21,452 nt of DNA from JBBIND01 sp037444075 (GTDB lineage Bacteria; Acidobacteriota; Terriglobia; Bryobacterales; Bryobacteraceae), in assembly GCA_037444075.1 (NCBI GenBank), contig JBBIND010000074.1, forward strand, positions 1 to 21,452. Direction: 5' to 3'. Positions within the stretch are counted from its first letter, which is position 1. Each line of letters begins with the position of its first letter. Positions 14,833 through 21,452 of this stretch are shown one piece after another. A program made the translations under genes and the position numbers. Under the pieces are notes generated by a model. It saw only the letters and a program-made list of their open reading frames with translations, was not told the DNA's origin and did not search any database.

Positions 14833-15591
14833 ATGACCGACAACGGTTCCACACCCATGATTGAGGCCTCCGGCCTCAGCCGATTCTTCGGGGAGTTCGC
14901 CGCGGTGCGGGACGTGAGTTTCACGGTTCCACGCGGGCAGGTGGCGGCTTTTCTGGGGCCGAACGGCGCCGGCAAGTCCACCACCATGAAGATCCTGACC
15001 GGGTACCTGGCCCCCAGCGCGGGCCGCGCCCGCATTGCCGGTCTCGACGTGCAAAGCCAGCGCCTGGCCGCCGCGGCACATCTCGGCTACCTCCCGGAGA
15101 ACGGGCCCCTCTACCCGGAGATGACGCCTCTCGGACTGCTGCGGTTCTTCGGACGTGCGCGCGGCCTGCACGGACCGCGGTTGAAGGAGCGCATTGCCGC
15201 CGTGGCCGGAATGTGCGCGCTGGATGCCGTCATCGAAAAGCCCATACGGAAGCTTTCGAAGGGCTATCGGCAGCGGGTGGGCATGGCGCAGGTGCTGTTG
15301 CACGAGCCCGACGTGCTCATCCTGGACGAGCCTACCAGCGGACTGGATCCCAACCAGGTCCGCGAAGTGCGCCGCACCATACGCGAACTCGGGCAGAGCA
15401 AGACGATTCTGCTTTCCACGCACATCCTTCAGGAAGTGGAAGCCGTGGCGGACCGCGTCATCCTGATCAACCGCGGCAGAATCGTGTTCGACGGGGAACC
15501 CGCCCAAATGCTCGCGGGCTGGCCCTCGCTCGATGACGCTTTCCACGCACTTACCGAACAGGAGGCGCCATGCGCTCCAGCGGACGAGTAA
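14833..15591 (+). CDS. ABC transporter ATP-binding subunit, GldA-like
   Basis: The product is 252 residues. Walker A is GPNGAGKST, with a Q-loop region at LGYLPENGPLYPEM. The ABC signature is LSKGYRQRVGMAQ, Walker B is VLILDEPTSGLDP, and the H-loop is LSTH. All catalytic elements are intact. The short C-terminus after HALTEQE lacks extra domains. It energises the permease encoded next to it; the class (ABC-2 exporters, as in gliding-motility GldA-GldF-GldG) is inferred from the downstream partners. The ATG at 14833 has no clear ribosome binding site; an internal ATG at 14857 also lacks one. The 3' end overlaps the permease by 22 bases. Confidence 0.92.
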   Translation: MTDNGSTPMIEASGLSRFFGEFAAVRDVSFTVPRGQVAAFLGPNGAGKSTTMKILTGYLAPSAGRARIAGLDVQSQRLAAAAHLGYLPENGPLYPEMTPLGLLRFFGRARGLHGPRLKERIAAVAGMCALDAVIEKPIRKLSKGYRQRVGMAQVLLHEPDVLILDEPTSGLDPNQVREVRRTIRELGQSKTILLSTHILQEVEAVADRVILINRGRIVFDGEPAQMLAGWPSLDDAFHALTEQEAPCAPADE

Positions 15592-18182
15592 TTCGAGCCA
15601 TTGTCCTCCGTGAGTTGGCTGGTTACTTCAGCACTCCCACCGGGTACGTCTTCATCGCCCTGTTCGTGTTTCTGAGCGCTCTCGCCGCCTTCTGGCAGGA
15701 TGCCTTTTTCGCCGCCAACCTCGCCAACCTGGAACAGTTGAACCGCCTGTTCCCCTATCTGCTCCTCTTTCTTCTCCCCGCCGTGGCCATGAGCCTGTGG
15801 GCGGAAGAGCGCAAGCACGGCACCGAGGAACTGCTGCTGACCCTCCCGGCAAGCGACTGGCAGGTAGTGGCAGGCAAGTACCTGGCTGGATTGGCCATCT
15901 ACACCGCGGCGCTGATCTTTTCGTTGAGCCACGTGCTCGTTCTGGTTTGGCTGGGCAGCCCGGACCTCGGGCTAACCCTGTCCACTTACGCCGGCTACTG
16001 GCTGGCGGGAGCGGCGCTGCTCGCCCTCGCCATGCTGGCCAGCCTGATGACGGACAACCTGACGGTAGCGTTCATTCTGGGGGCGCTGTTCTGTTCGATT
16101 CCCGTTTTCCTGGACAAGGCGGGCGTCATCCTGAGCGGTGCGGCGGAGCGCCTGGCCATGCGCCTTTCGCTCGTGGATCGTTTCAGTGACCTGGCGGCAG
16201 GCACGGTGACTCCCGGCGCGGTAGTGTACTTCCTCGGGTTGGCCGCCGCCGCGCTCTACGCCAACATGGTTTTGCTGGGCAGAAAGCGCTGGCCGGTCAG
16301 AGCCGGTGAGCCGCGGCTCGGATACCACTTCCTGTTCCGTTGCCTGTTTCTGGGCGTGGCGGTGTGCAGCCTGGCGCTGCTTGCCAGCCGTTCCGCCTGG
16401 CGGTGGGATACCACCTCTGAGCGGATTCACACGCTGGCCGCTGAAACCCGCCAGTTGCTTCTGGGCCTGGACGCGCGCCGCCCTGTGTTTGTGCATGCCT
16501 ACATCAGCCCGGAAGTGCCCCGCAGCTACCTGGAGGCCCGTTCCAACCTCGTCGCCCTGCTGCGCGAATTTGACGCCGTGGCGGGAGAGCGCCTGCACGC
16601 CCGCGTGGTGAGCACGCTCAAGTACACGCCCGAGGCTCGGGAGGCCCAGGAACGCTACGATATTCGTCCTCAGCGCCTGCCCGCTACCGAGGAAAGCGCC
16701 CACGTAGTGAACGAGATCTTTTTGGGCCTGGCTTTCACCTGCGGTACGGAGGAGTTCGTGATCCCGTTCTTTGACCGCGGCCTATCTCCGGAGTACGAAC
16801 TGATGCGGTCCATCCGCGTCGTTTCAGGCGCCAGCCGGCGCAAGGTGGGCGTTCTCGATACGCCGGCCCGGCTCTTCGGCGGTTTTGACTATCAGCGCCG
16901 CGCTCAGGCCGGGGAATGGAGCGTGGTGGCGGAGCTGCGCAAGCAGTATGAAGTTGTGGCCGTAACCCCGGACGCGGAGTACGCCGAGGACATCGACGTG
17001 CTTCTGGCCGTGGCGCCTTCCACCCTCACCCCTCCGCAAGTGGACAGGTTGGCGGCCTACGCCCGCACCGGGCGTCCCCTGCTGTTGCTGCTGGATCCCA
17101 TGCCGGCCTTCAACCTCGAACTCGCCCCGCAGGAGATTGCCGAGGCTCCGTCCGGCTTTGGCCCCACGGGGAGGCCGGCCGCGCGCGCTGACTTGCGGCC
17201 CCTGCTCGATGCCGTGGGCATCGCCTGGCAGCCCAACCGCATTGTCTGGGACAGCCACAACCCGCATCCCCAGTTGCGGCACCTTCCTAAGGAATTCGTC
17301 TTCCTGGGTAGCCAGGGTTTCCAGGCTGCTGAAGCCGTGTCTTCAGGACTTCAGGAAATGGTCCTGCTTTACCCGGGCACGCTCAGGCCCCGCGAGGGGG
17401 CGTCTGCCGAGTTCGTCCCCCTGCTCGAGAGCACGGAGGATTCCGGCCTGATTCCCTGGGGCCAACTCGTGCAGCGCTCGCTTTTTGGCGTTGCGCTGAA
17501 CCAGAATCCGCAGCGCGTTCCGGATCAGAGGCGTCACATCCTGGCAGCTAAGGTGAAGGGCGCCGCCAATGCCATCGTTGTGGCGGATGCTGACTGGATT
17601 GGAGAACAGTTCTTCGAGATGCGCCGCCGGGGCTTGGCACAACTCAGCTTTGACAACGTCACGTTTGTGCTGAACGCGGTCGATGCCCTGGCTGGCGACA
17701 CTTCCTTCATCGCGCTGCGCAAGCGCCGCCCGCGGCACCGGACGCTCGAAGCGGTGGAGGATCGCACCCGAACCTACGAAGCCCGGCGGCGGCAGGAGAC
17801 CGAGCAGGCTGAAGCCATCGCCGAAGAACGCCTGCGGGAGGCCCAGGCACGGCTGGACCGCGCCGTGGCGGAAATCCAGCGCCGTCCCGGCCTGGATGAG
17901 CAAACCCGGCAGATCATGATCTCCAACGTCGAAGCGGTCGAGTCGCGCCGCCTCACGGTGGCCCGCACTACGATTGAGGACGAGAAACTGCGTCAGATTG
18001 AACTCAGCCGCGCCGAGATGGAGAACTCCATCCGGCGCATTCAGAGCACGATCAAGCTGATGGCCGTCGTGTTGCCGCCCATTCCGGCTTTTCTGGTGTT
18101 CTTGGCCGTCTCCGTGCGCCGGTTGCGCCGCGAACGGATAGGGGTGCCCGCCGACCGCCTCGTGGAAGGAGGCGCCCGGTGA
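15570..18182 (+). CDS. ABC-2 permease fused to GldG-like auxiliary domain
   Basis: The product is 870 residues. The first about 245 are an ABC-2 permease with six predicted TM helices, starting with the typical cytosolic amphipathic stretch RELAGYFSTPTGYVFIALF and containing the EERKHGTEELLLTLP coupling loop. A seventh TM helix (about 265-285) begins the auxiliary GldG-like part (about 290-700), which lies outside the membrane. A long coiled coil (about 720-820, rich in Arg, Glu and Gln) then leads to a final TM helix (about 825-850). In Bacteroidetes GldF and GldG are separate proteins; here they are one chain. The start at 15570 has a strong AGGAGG site. The substrate is unknown, and motility is not implied by homology alone. 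The 3' end overlaps the DUF4340 gene as GTGA. Confidence 0.9.
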   Translation: MRSSGRVIRAIVLRELAGYFSTPTGYVFIALFVFLSALAAFWQDAFFAANLANLEQLNRLFPYLLLFLLPAVAMSLWAEERKHGTEELLLTLPASDWQVVAGKYLAGLAIYTAALIFSLSHVLVLVWLGSPDLGLTLSTYAGYWLAGAALLALAMLASLMTDNLTVAFILGALFCSIPVFLDKAGVILSGAAERLAMRLSLVDRFSDLAAGTVTPGAVVYFLGLAAAALYANMVLLGRKRWPVRAGEPRLGYHFLFRCLFLGVAVCSLALLASRSAWRWDTTSERIHTLAAETRQLLLGLDARRPVFVHAYISPEVPRSYLEARSNLVALLREFDAVAGERLHARVVSTLKYTPEAREAQERYDIRPQRLPATEESAHVVNEIFLGLAFTCGTEEFVIPFFDRGLSPEYELMRSIRVVSGASRRKVGVLDTPARLFGGFDYQRRAQAGEWSVVAELRKQYEVVAVTPDAEYAEDIDVLLAVAPSTLTPPQVDRLAAYARTGRPLLLLLDPMPAFNLELAPQEIAEAPSGFGPTGRPAARADLRPLLDAVGIAWQPNRIVWDSHNPHPQLRHLPKEFVFLGSQGFQAAEAVSSGLQEMVLLYPGTLRPREGASAEFVPLLESTEDSGLIPWGQLVQRSLFGVALNQNPQRVPDQRRHILAAKVKGAANAIVVADADWIGEQFFEMRRRGLAQLSFDNVTFVLNAVDALAGDTSFIALRKRRPRHRTLEAVEDRTRTYEARRRQETEQAEAIAEERLREAQARLDRAVAEIQRRPGLDEQTRQIMISNVEAVESRRLTVARTTIEDEKLRQIELSRAEMENSIRRIQSTIKLMAVVLPPIPAFLVFLAVSVRRLRRERIGVPADRLVEGGAR

Positions 18183-19384
18183 AAGAGACTTTGAAGACTG
18201 CCGCCTTCGGGCTGGCCGCTCTCGTGCTGGCCGTCGCGGCCATGCTCGTGCAGCCGGACGCCTTCACCGCCGACGTGTTGAGTGACCAGGGCGATTCCTT
18301 CTATCCGGCCTTTGTGGACCCGCAGGCCGCCAAGACCATCGAGGTGATTGACTACGACGAGGCCACCGCCACCGCCCGGCCCTTTAAGCTGGAGTTTCGC
18401 AAGAATCGCTGGGTAATCCCCTCGCACAATGACTATCCCGTTGACGCGGGCGGGCGCCTCGCCAAGACCGCCGCCGCGCTGATGGACCTGCGCAAAGACG
18501 AGGTCGCCTCGGACGCCGTGCAGGACCATGCCGCCTACGGCGTGGTGGACCCGCTGGATCAGAAGGCCGCCAGCCTCACCGGCCGCGGCAAGCGGGTGAC
18601 GCTGCGTGACGCGCACCAGGCCGTGCTGGCGGATTACATCCTCGGAAAGAGCCCCGAAGAGAAGCCTGGCCAACGTTACGTGCGCCTGCCCGGGCAGAAG
18701 CGCACCTACCTGGTGAAGACTGAGGCCGATCCCTCCGCCCGTTTCGCTGATTGGATCGATGCCGGCTTGCTGCGCATTGCTGCGGGCGCCATTCGGCGCG
18801 TGGTGGTTCAGGACTACTCCGTCGACGAGGGGCAGGGACGTATCCTGGGCATGACTTCACTGCCGTTCACCTTGCAGGACGGCCAGTGGCGCGCGGAAGG
18901 AGAGTCCAAAGCCGACTCGTCAGCCCTGAATACGCTGGTCTCTACTCTGGAGTCGCTGCGCATTATTGACGCGCGGCCCAAGCCGGCCAGTCTCGCCCAG
19001 GACTTGCGCGAGGGACAACTGCAAATGTCCCTGGAAGCGGTCATGTCCTTACGGCAGCGAGGCTACTTCATCGCTCCGAACGGTCGCCTGCTTGCCAAAG
19101 AAGGGGAACTTATCGTCGAAACGGCCAACGGCGTCGCCTACACGCTCAGGTTCGGCGAGGTGGCTACTTCGGGCGATGAAGCCAAGTCCGAGGCGGCGCC
19201 TCCGGAGAACCGCTATCTGTTTGTGACGGTGAGCCATGACGCTGCCCGTGCCGCGCGCTACGGTTCGGCAGAGGGCGGGGAGCGCCTTGCGCGCGAACTT
19301 AACCAACGCCTGGCGGATTGGTATTACGTCATCCGCGAGGCGGACTTTGCCCGCCTGAGGCTGAAGCGGCGCAGCGCCCGCTAG
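18179..19384 (+). CDS. DUF4340-containing envelope protein of the ABC operon
   Basis: The product is 401 residues. An N-terminal hydrophobic helix (about 8-24) anchors or exports the protein. The remainder shows the DUF4340 pattern, two related alpha/beta segments: a first with WVIPSHNDYPVDAGGRL near residue 80 and DHAAYGVVDP near 115, and a second with LPFTLQDGQWRAEGES in the middle and TLRFGEVATSGDE near 320. DUF4340 proteins commonly lie beside GldF-GldG exporters, so a role as periplasmic partner is likely. The start is GTG at 18179, with AAGGAGG six bases upstream, overlapping the permease stop. It is the last gene of the operon; a hairpin with a T-rich tail lies about 40 bases downstream. 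Confidence 0.85.
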   Translation: MKETLKTAAFGLAALVLAVAAMLVQPDAFTADVLSDQGDSFYPAFVDPQAAKTIEVIDYDEATATARPFKLEFRKNRWVIPSHNDYPVDAGGRLAKTAAALMDLRKDEVASDAVQDHAAYGVVDPLDQKAASLTGRGKRVTLRDAHQAVLADYILGKSPEEKPGQRYVRLPGQKRTYLVKTEADPSARFADWIDAGLLRIAAGAIRRVVVQDYSVDEGQGRILGMTSLPFTLQDGQWRAEGESKADSSALNTLVSTLESLRIIDARPKPASLAQDLREGQLQMSLEAVMSLRQRGYFIAPNGRLLAKEGELIVETANGVAYTLRFGEVATSGDEAKSEAAPPENRYLFVTVSHDAARAARYGSAEGGERLARELNQRLADWYYVIREADFARLRLKRRSAR

Positions 19385-19422
19385 CCTTCTTCTTAAGAGA
19401 GTTGTGCCAGGCCGATTGCCCG

Positions 19423-19450
19423 CCGGCTCGTAGCCGGAATCCTTCTTTCT
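19423..19450 (+). terminator. Probable terminator of the ABC operon
   Basis: CCGGCT, loop CGT, AGCCGG forms a 6-bp stem, followed by a pyrimidine-rich tail (aatccttctttctt). The tail is interrupted by C, so this is a moderate candidate. It lies 38 bases beyond the DUF4340 stop. The rest of the gap to 19550 holds only short CACCGGA repeats and no gene. Confidence 0.5.
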
Positions 19451-19597
19451 TGTCCGTACGGCCCTCACCGGACGAATTGTCACTTCACCGGAACCAATCC
19501 AGTCAAGTTGTCTTGCCCGGCCGCCAGCCTCCAGGTCATAAGTGATTGATGCCATAACGCCAAGCAGGAAGCCAAAGGGAAGCCGAAGCCGGTCCGG

Positions 19598-20056
19598 GTG
19601 ATGAACCTGTCGCTGGGCCGCCCGGTGTTGGAAAGCTACAAGCTCGACCCGCTCTGCCGCGCCGTGGAAGCAGCCTGGAGGTCCGGCATCGTGGTGGTCG
19701 TTTCGGCCGCCAACCTCGGACGGGATAACAGCTTCGGCAACGACGGCTACGGCACCATCACTTCTCCGGGCAACCACCCGTTGGTGATCACGGTCGGCGC
19801 CGACTACCTGGACGTGGCCGCCGCTCTGAACAGCACGGAGCTTCCTCCAGCCCAGTTCTCAGCCGACTCTCCCCCGGTGATGCCGAACCCTGGTACGGGC
19901 GAGGTTCATCTGGTCACGGACCACACCGCGCTGTGGGGCACTACTGCCCTGTGGGGTACTACAGCCCTGTGGGGCACCACGGCTCTGTGGGGTACGACAG
20001 CCCTGTGGGGCACCACGGTAGAAAGCCAGAGCGCGCTCATCCAGGGCGACCGCTAG
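19598..20056 (+). pseudogene. Remnant of a subtilisin-like (S8) serine protease
   Basis: The reading frame, open from 19550, shows the middle of an S8 protease: VMNLSLGRPVLESYKLDP, then SGIVVVVSAANLGRDNSFGN, then TSPGNHPLVITVGA. The SAAN block contains the oxyanion-hole Asn, although the usual glycine before it is Ala. The catalytic Asp and His regions that should precede it are missing. The Ser region (GTSMA type) that should follow is gone too. About 50 residues after ITVGA the frame enters a five-fold ALWGTT repeat tail, which is typical of the C-terminus of acidobacterial S8 proteases. The layout therefore suggests 5' truncation plus an internal deletion that kept frame. It cannot be an active protease. 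It might still be expressed as a small repeat protein. Confidence 0.75.
19928..20017 (+). repeat. Five tandem 18-bp repeats encoding ALWGTT
   Basis: Five in-frame units of 18 bases (consensus gccctgtggggcaccacg) encode Ala-Leu-Trp-Gly-Thr-Thr. Units differ mainly at third codon positions, so the peptide is exactly conserved while the DNA is not. This indicates past purifying selection on the peptide and not very recent slippage. Confidence 0.92.
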
Positions 20057-20080
20057 ACACTCCGGCCTCCGGCAAAAGAA

Positions 20081-20130
20081 GCCCGGGAGCGCTCGTTGAT
20101 CGAGCTCTCCCGGGCCCTTTCTTTTCTTTC
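20081..20130. terminator. Probable bidirectional terminator
   Basis: A 15-base inverted repeat (GCCCGGGAGCGCTCG, loop TTGAT, CGAGCTCTCCCGGGC) with one mismatch is followed on the plus strand by a T-rich tail (tttcttttcttt). On the minus strand the tail reads TTCTTTTG. It lies between the protease remnant and the convergent methyltransferase gene and probably serves both directions. The methyltransferase stop (20129) falls at its edge. Confidence 0.85.
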
Positions 20131-20872
20131 ACTTCACTAGCAGGCAGCGAACAATCGACGTTGTGAACTCCCTTGTCCACCGGCAGTGGACGCTGCGGAG
20201 TTTCCGGATGGGTACTGTCTCCAAATGCTCTACGCGGAAGGGGCTGCACCTTATCATCCGCTCAAAGCGCCCGATCGTCATCTGATTCAGTCCCCCCGCC
20301 ACCTCGCCAAAGCAAGTGGCGCCGTCGGACTTGAAATCCGCGCGCCAGCGGATGAGCGCCTGCTCGCTCAGGACCAAATGGGCCCACGGAAACACGCTGA
20401 ACAGGTGCCCGCCGTAGGGGTGATACCAGGGTGCCCCGAAGCTGATCGCCACTTTACCTCCGGGGGACAGCATGAAGTACATGTCATCCAGGACAGCCTC
20501 CGGTTGCGAGAAGTGCTCGAAGCTGTCGATCGAGATGATCAGATCCGCCTTGCGAACGGGCTCAGACACGAACTCGCACAGCTGCCCCACCCCTGCGTGG
20601 TCGGCCAACCAGCGCGCTTTTTCGAGAGTGTGCTCACGAATGTCGACGCCAATCACGCGGCGGGCGCCTCGCAGGGCCAGCTCGATCGCTTCGCGGCCCT
20701 CCCCGCAGCCAAAATCCAACACCACCTTGCCCGGCACCTCGGCCAGGATCTCATCCCCTAACAGGGTTCTGAGTTTGGATTTGTCGCGGTAGGCCTCCCC
20801 ACTGCATACGTCCGGCGGGACGCCCCATAACCGCTTCAACAAACCGTACTGCAATGCCATGACCCGGGTCAT
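20129..20872 (-). CDS. Class I SAM-dependent methyltransferase
   Basis: The product is 247 residues. Motif I is VVLDFGCGEGREA (50-62), motif II IGVDIRE (74-80), and the motif IV-like block is LIISIDSFEHFSQPE (111-125), followed by LSPGGKVAISFGAPWY (135-150). SAM binding is therefore clear. The C-terminal half, with HPYGGHLFSVFPWAHLVLSE, probably contacts the substrate, which cannot be identified. A similar layout occurs in methyltransferases acting on sugars or small molecules. The ATG at 20872 has GAGGA eight bases upstream; an internal ATG at 20860 lacks a good site. Both signals lie inside an inverted repeat. Confidence 0.88.
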   Translation of the reverse strand: MTRVMALQYGLLKRLWGVPPDVCSGEAYRDKSKLRTLLGDEILAEVPGKVVLDFGCGEGREAIELALRGARRVIGVDIREHTLEKARWLADHAGVGQLCEFVSEPVRKADLIISIDSFEHFSQPEAVLDDMYFMLSPGGKVAISFGAPWYHPYGGHLFSVFPWAHLVLSEQALIRWRADFKSDGATCFGEVAGGLNQMTIGRFERMIRCSPFRVEHLETVPIRKLRSVHCRWTREFTTSIVRCLLVK

Positions 20873-20909
20873 TCACTGGTTCCTCAAAGGAACTAGTGGG
20901 CCCGGGTCA
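20860..20909 (-). promoter_or_regulatory. Inverted repeat enclosing the methyltransferase ribosome site and start codon
   Basis: The outer stem TGACCCGGG (20860-20868) pairs perfectly with CCCGGGTCA (20901-20909). The inner stem CACTGGTTCCT (20874-20884) pairs with AGGAACTAGTG (20888-20898), with one G-T wobble and a three-base loop. In the minus-strand message the GAGGAAC ribosome site is in the inner stem and the AUG (20870-20872) lies in the internal loop. Sequestration of the start region is plausible; no known riboswitch class is recognised. Confidence 0.6.
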
Positions 20910-20985
20910 GGATTCGTAGCAGAGTCTTTCTGTGGGTGCGGTGCAGGCAGCCGCGCTCTATTCCAGGACTATTCCCGTGCGCTTT

Positions 20986-21452
20986 TTAGTACTTGCACTT
21001 CGTGTTGTCGGCTTTGACGAAGTATGACTTGTAGTTGGAGGCCTTCTTGTCCATGCAGCCTTCCAGGTTCAGCAGTTCCACCTTACGGAATTCTATGGGG
21101 TGGCTCTCGCTCTGCAGCGCCAGGTAGCCTGTTTCCAGGAGTTTGCCGTCCTGCTTCACGCTCGGGTCGAACCGGCTCACATTGCCTCCGCCAATTTGCG
21201 GCAAGTCATAGGCCAGCACGGTTGCGCCTTCCAGGGAGTGGGTCATCCGCCCGCTGCCTAGCACGGTCAACTCCATCCGCACCCACTGGTCGCCATGGTA
21301 GGTCTTGGAGGTGGAATTGATGCAGTGCTGCGTCACCAACTTCCCCTCCATCACCACGTTGGTGCCTGGCGTGCACAGGTTGGCGGTAGTGCGCTGGCCC
21401 GTCCCTGAACCTCCCAGGAACTGCACTTCGATGGAGATGGGGAAATCCTGGT
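20986..21452 (-). CDS. DUF1080 (3-keto-disaccharide hydrolase-type) protein, C-terminal part
   Basis: This is partial at its 5' end: the frame runs through the right edge, giving 154 residues. It matches the concanavalin-like fold of DUF1080 proteins: QDFPISIEVQFLGG at the edge, WVRMELTVLG in the middle, then GYLALQSESHPIEFRKVELLNLEGC. The family domain normally has about 180-200 residues, so the start and a signal peptide lie outside. DUF1080 proteins are secreted and linked to carbohydrate breakdown. The C-terminal tail GCMDKKASNYKSYFV, with two cysteines, is an accessory seen in some relatives. No clear terminator follows within the 113 bases before the methyltransferase start. Confidence 0.85.
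   Translation of the reverse strand, partial: QDFPISIEVQFLGGSGTGQRTTANLCTPGTNVVMEGKLVTQHCINSTSKTYHGDQWVRMELTVLGSGRMTHSLEGATVLAYDLPQIGGGNVSRFDPSVKQDGKLLETGYLALQSESHPIEFRKVELLNLEGCMDKKASNYKSYFVKADNTKCKY

Noticed and set aside
19928..20017. Tandem repeats as a CRISPR-like array
   Set aside because: Units are contiguous 18-mers without spacers and are in frame with the protease tail.

Overview
The window looks like a chromosomal segment of a GC-rich, Gram-negative Acidobacteriota, most likely from the Bryobacterales/Solibacter side. This is inferred from content, not from a search. LpxD shows an LPS-type outer membrane. An Oar-like outer-membrane barrel, a vWA protein of the acidobacterial type, a subtilisin remnant with an ALWGTT repeat tail and a DUF1080 gene are a combination typical of that phylum.

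Left part (about 1-8541, mostly minus strand). A gene-free but strongly structured stretch (1-358) lies next to an unrecognised 49-residue membrane peptide (359-508). Reading in the direction of transcription, there follow lpxD, a LOG-family Rossmann protein and a membrane-bound HAMP/SpoIIE-type phosphatase, the last two coupled by an ATGA overlap. Next come the NAD(P)H-hydrate repair enzyme overlapping tsaE, then an HDAC-family deacetylase coupled to a LysM N-acetylmuramoyl-L-alanine amidase. The order nnr-tsaE-(deacetylase)-amidase echoes the nnr-tsaE-amiB order of enterobacteria.

Middle part (8574-13118, plus strand). Three tightly packed genes encode a secreted Oar-like barrel lacking the usual N-terminal domains, a vWA protein whose metal site is degenerate, and a membrane-anchored coiled-coil protein. 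They look like one envelope module. Convergent to them are a small membrane protein with a YHS-like cysteine motif and a secreted TPR protein (13105-14586, minus).

Right part (14833-19384, plus). A compact operon encodes a Gld-type ABC exporter: ATPase, a permease fused to a GldG-like auxiliary domain, and a DUF4340 protein. All junctions overlap. Downstream lie the remains of a subtilisin-like protease with five 18-bp repeats, a probable bidirectional terminator, a minus-strand SAM methyltransferase whose ribosome binding site lies inside a long inverted repeat, and the 3' part of a DUF1080 gene running off the window.

No tRNA, rRNA, CRISPR array or insertion sequence was recognised.
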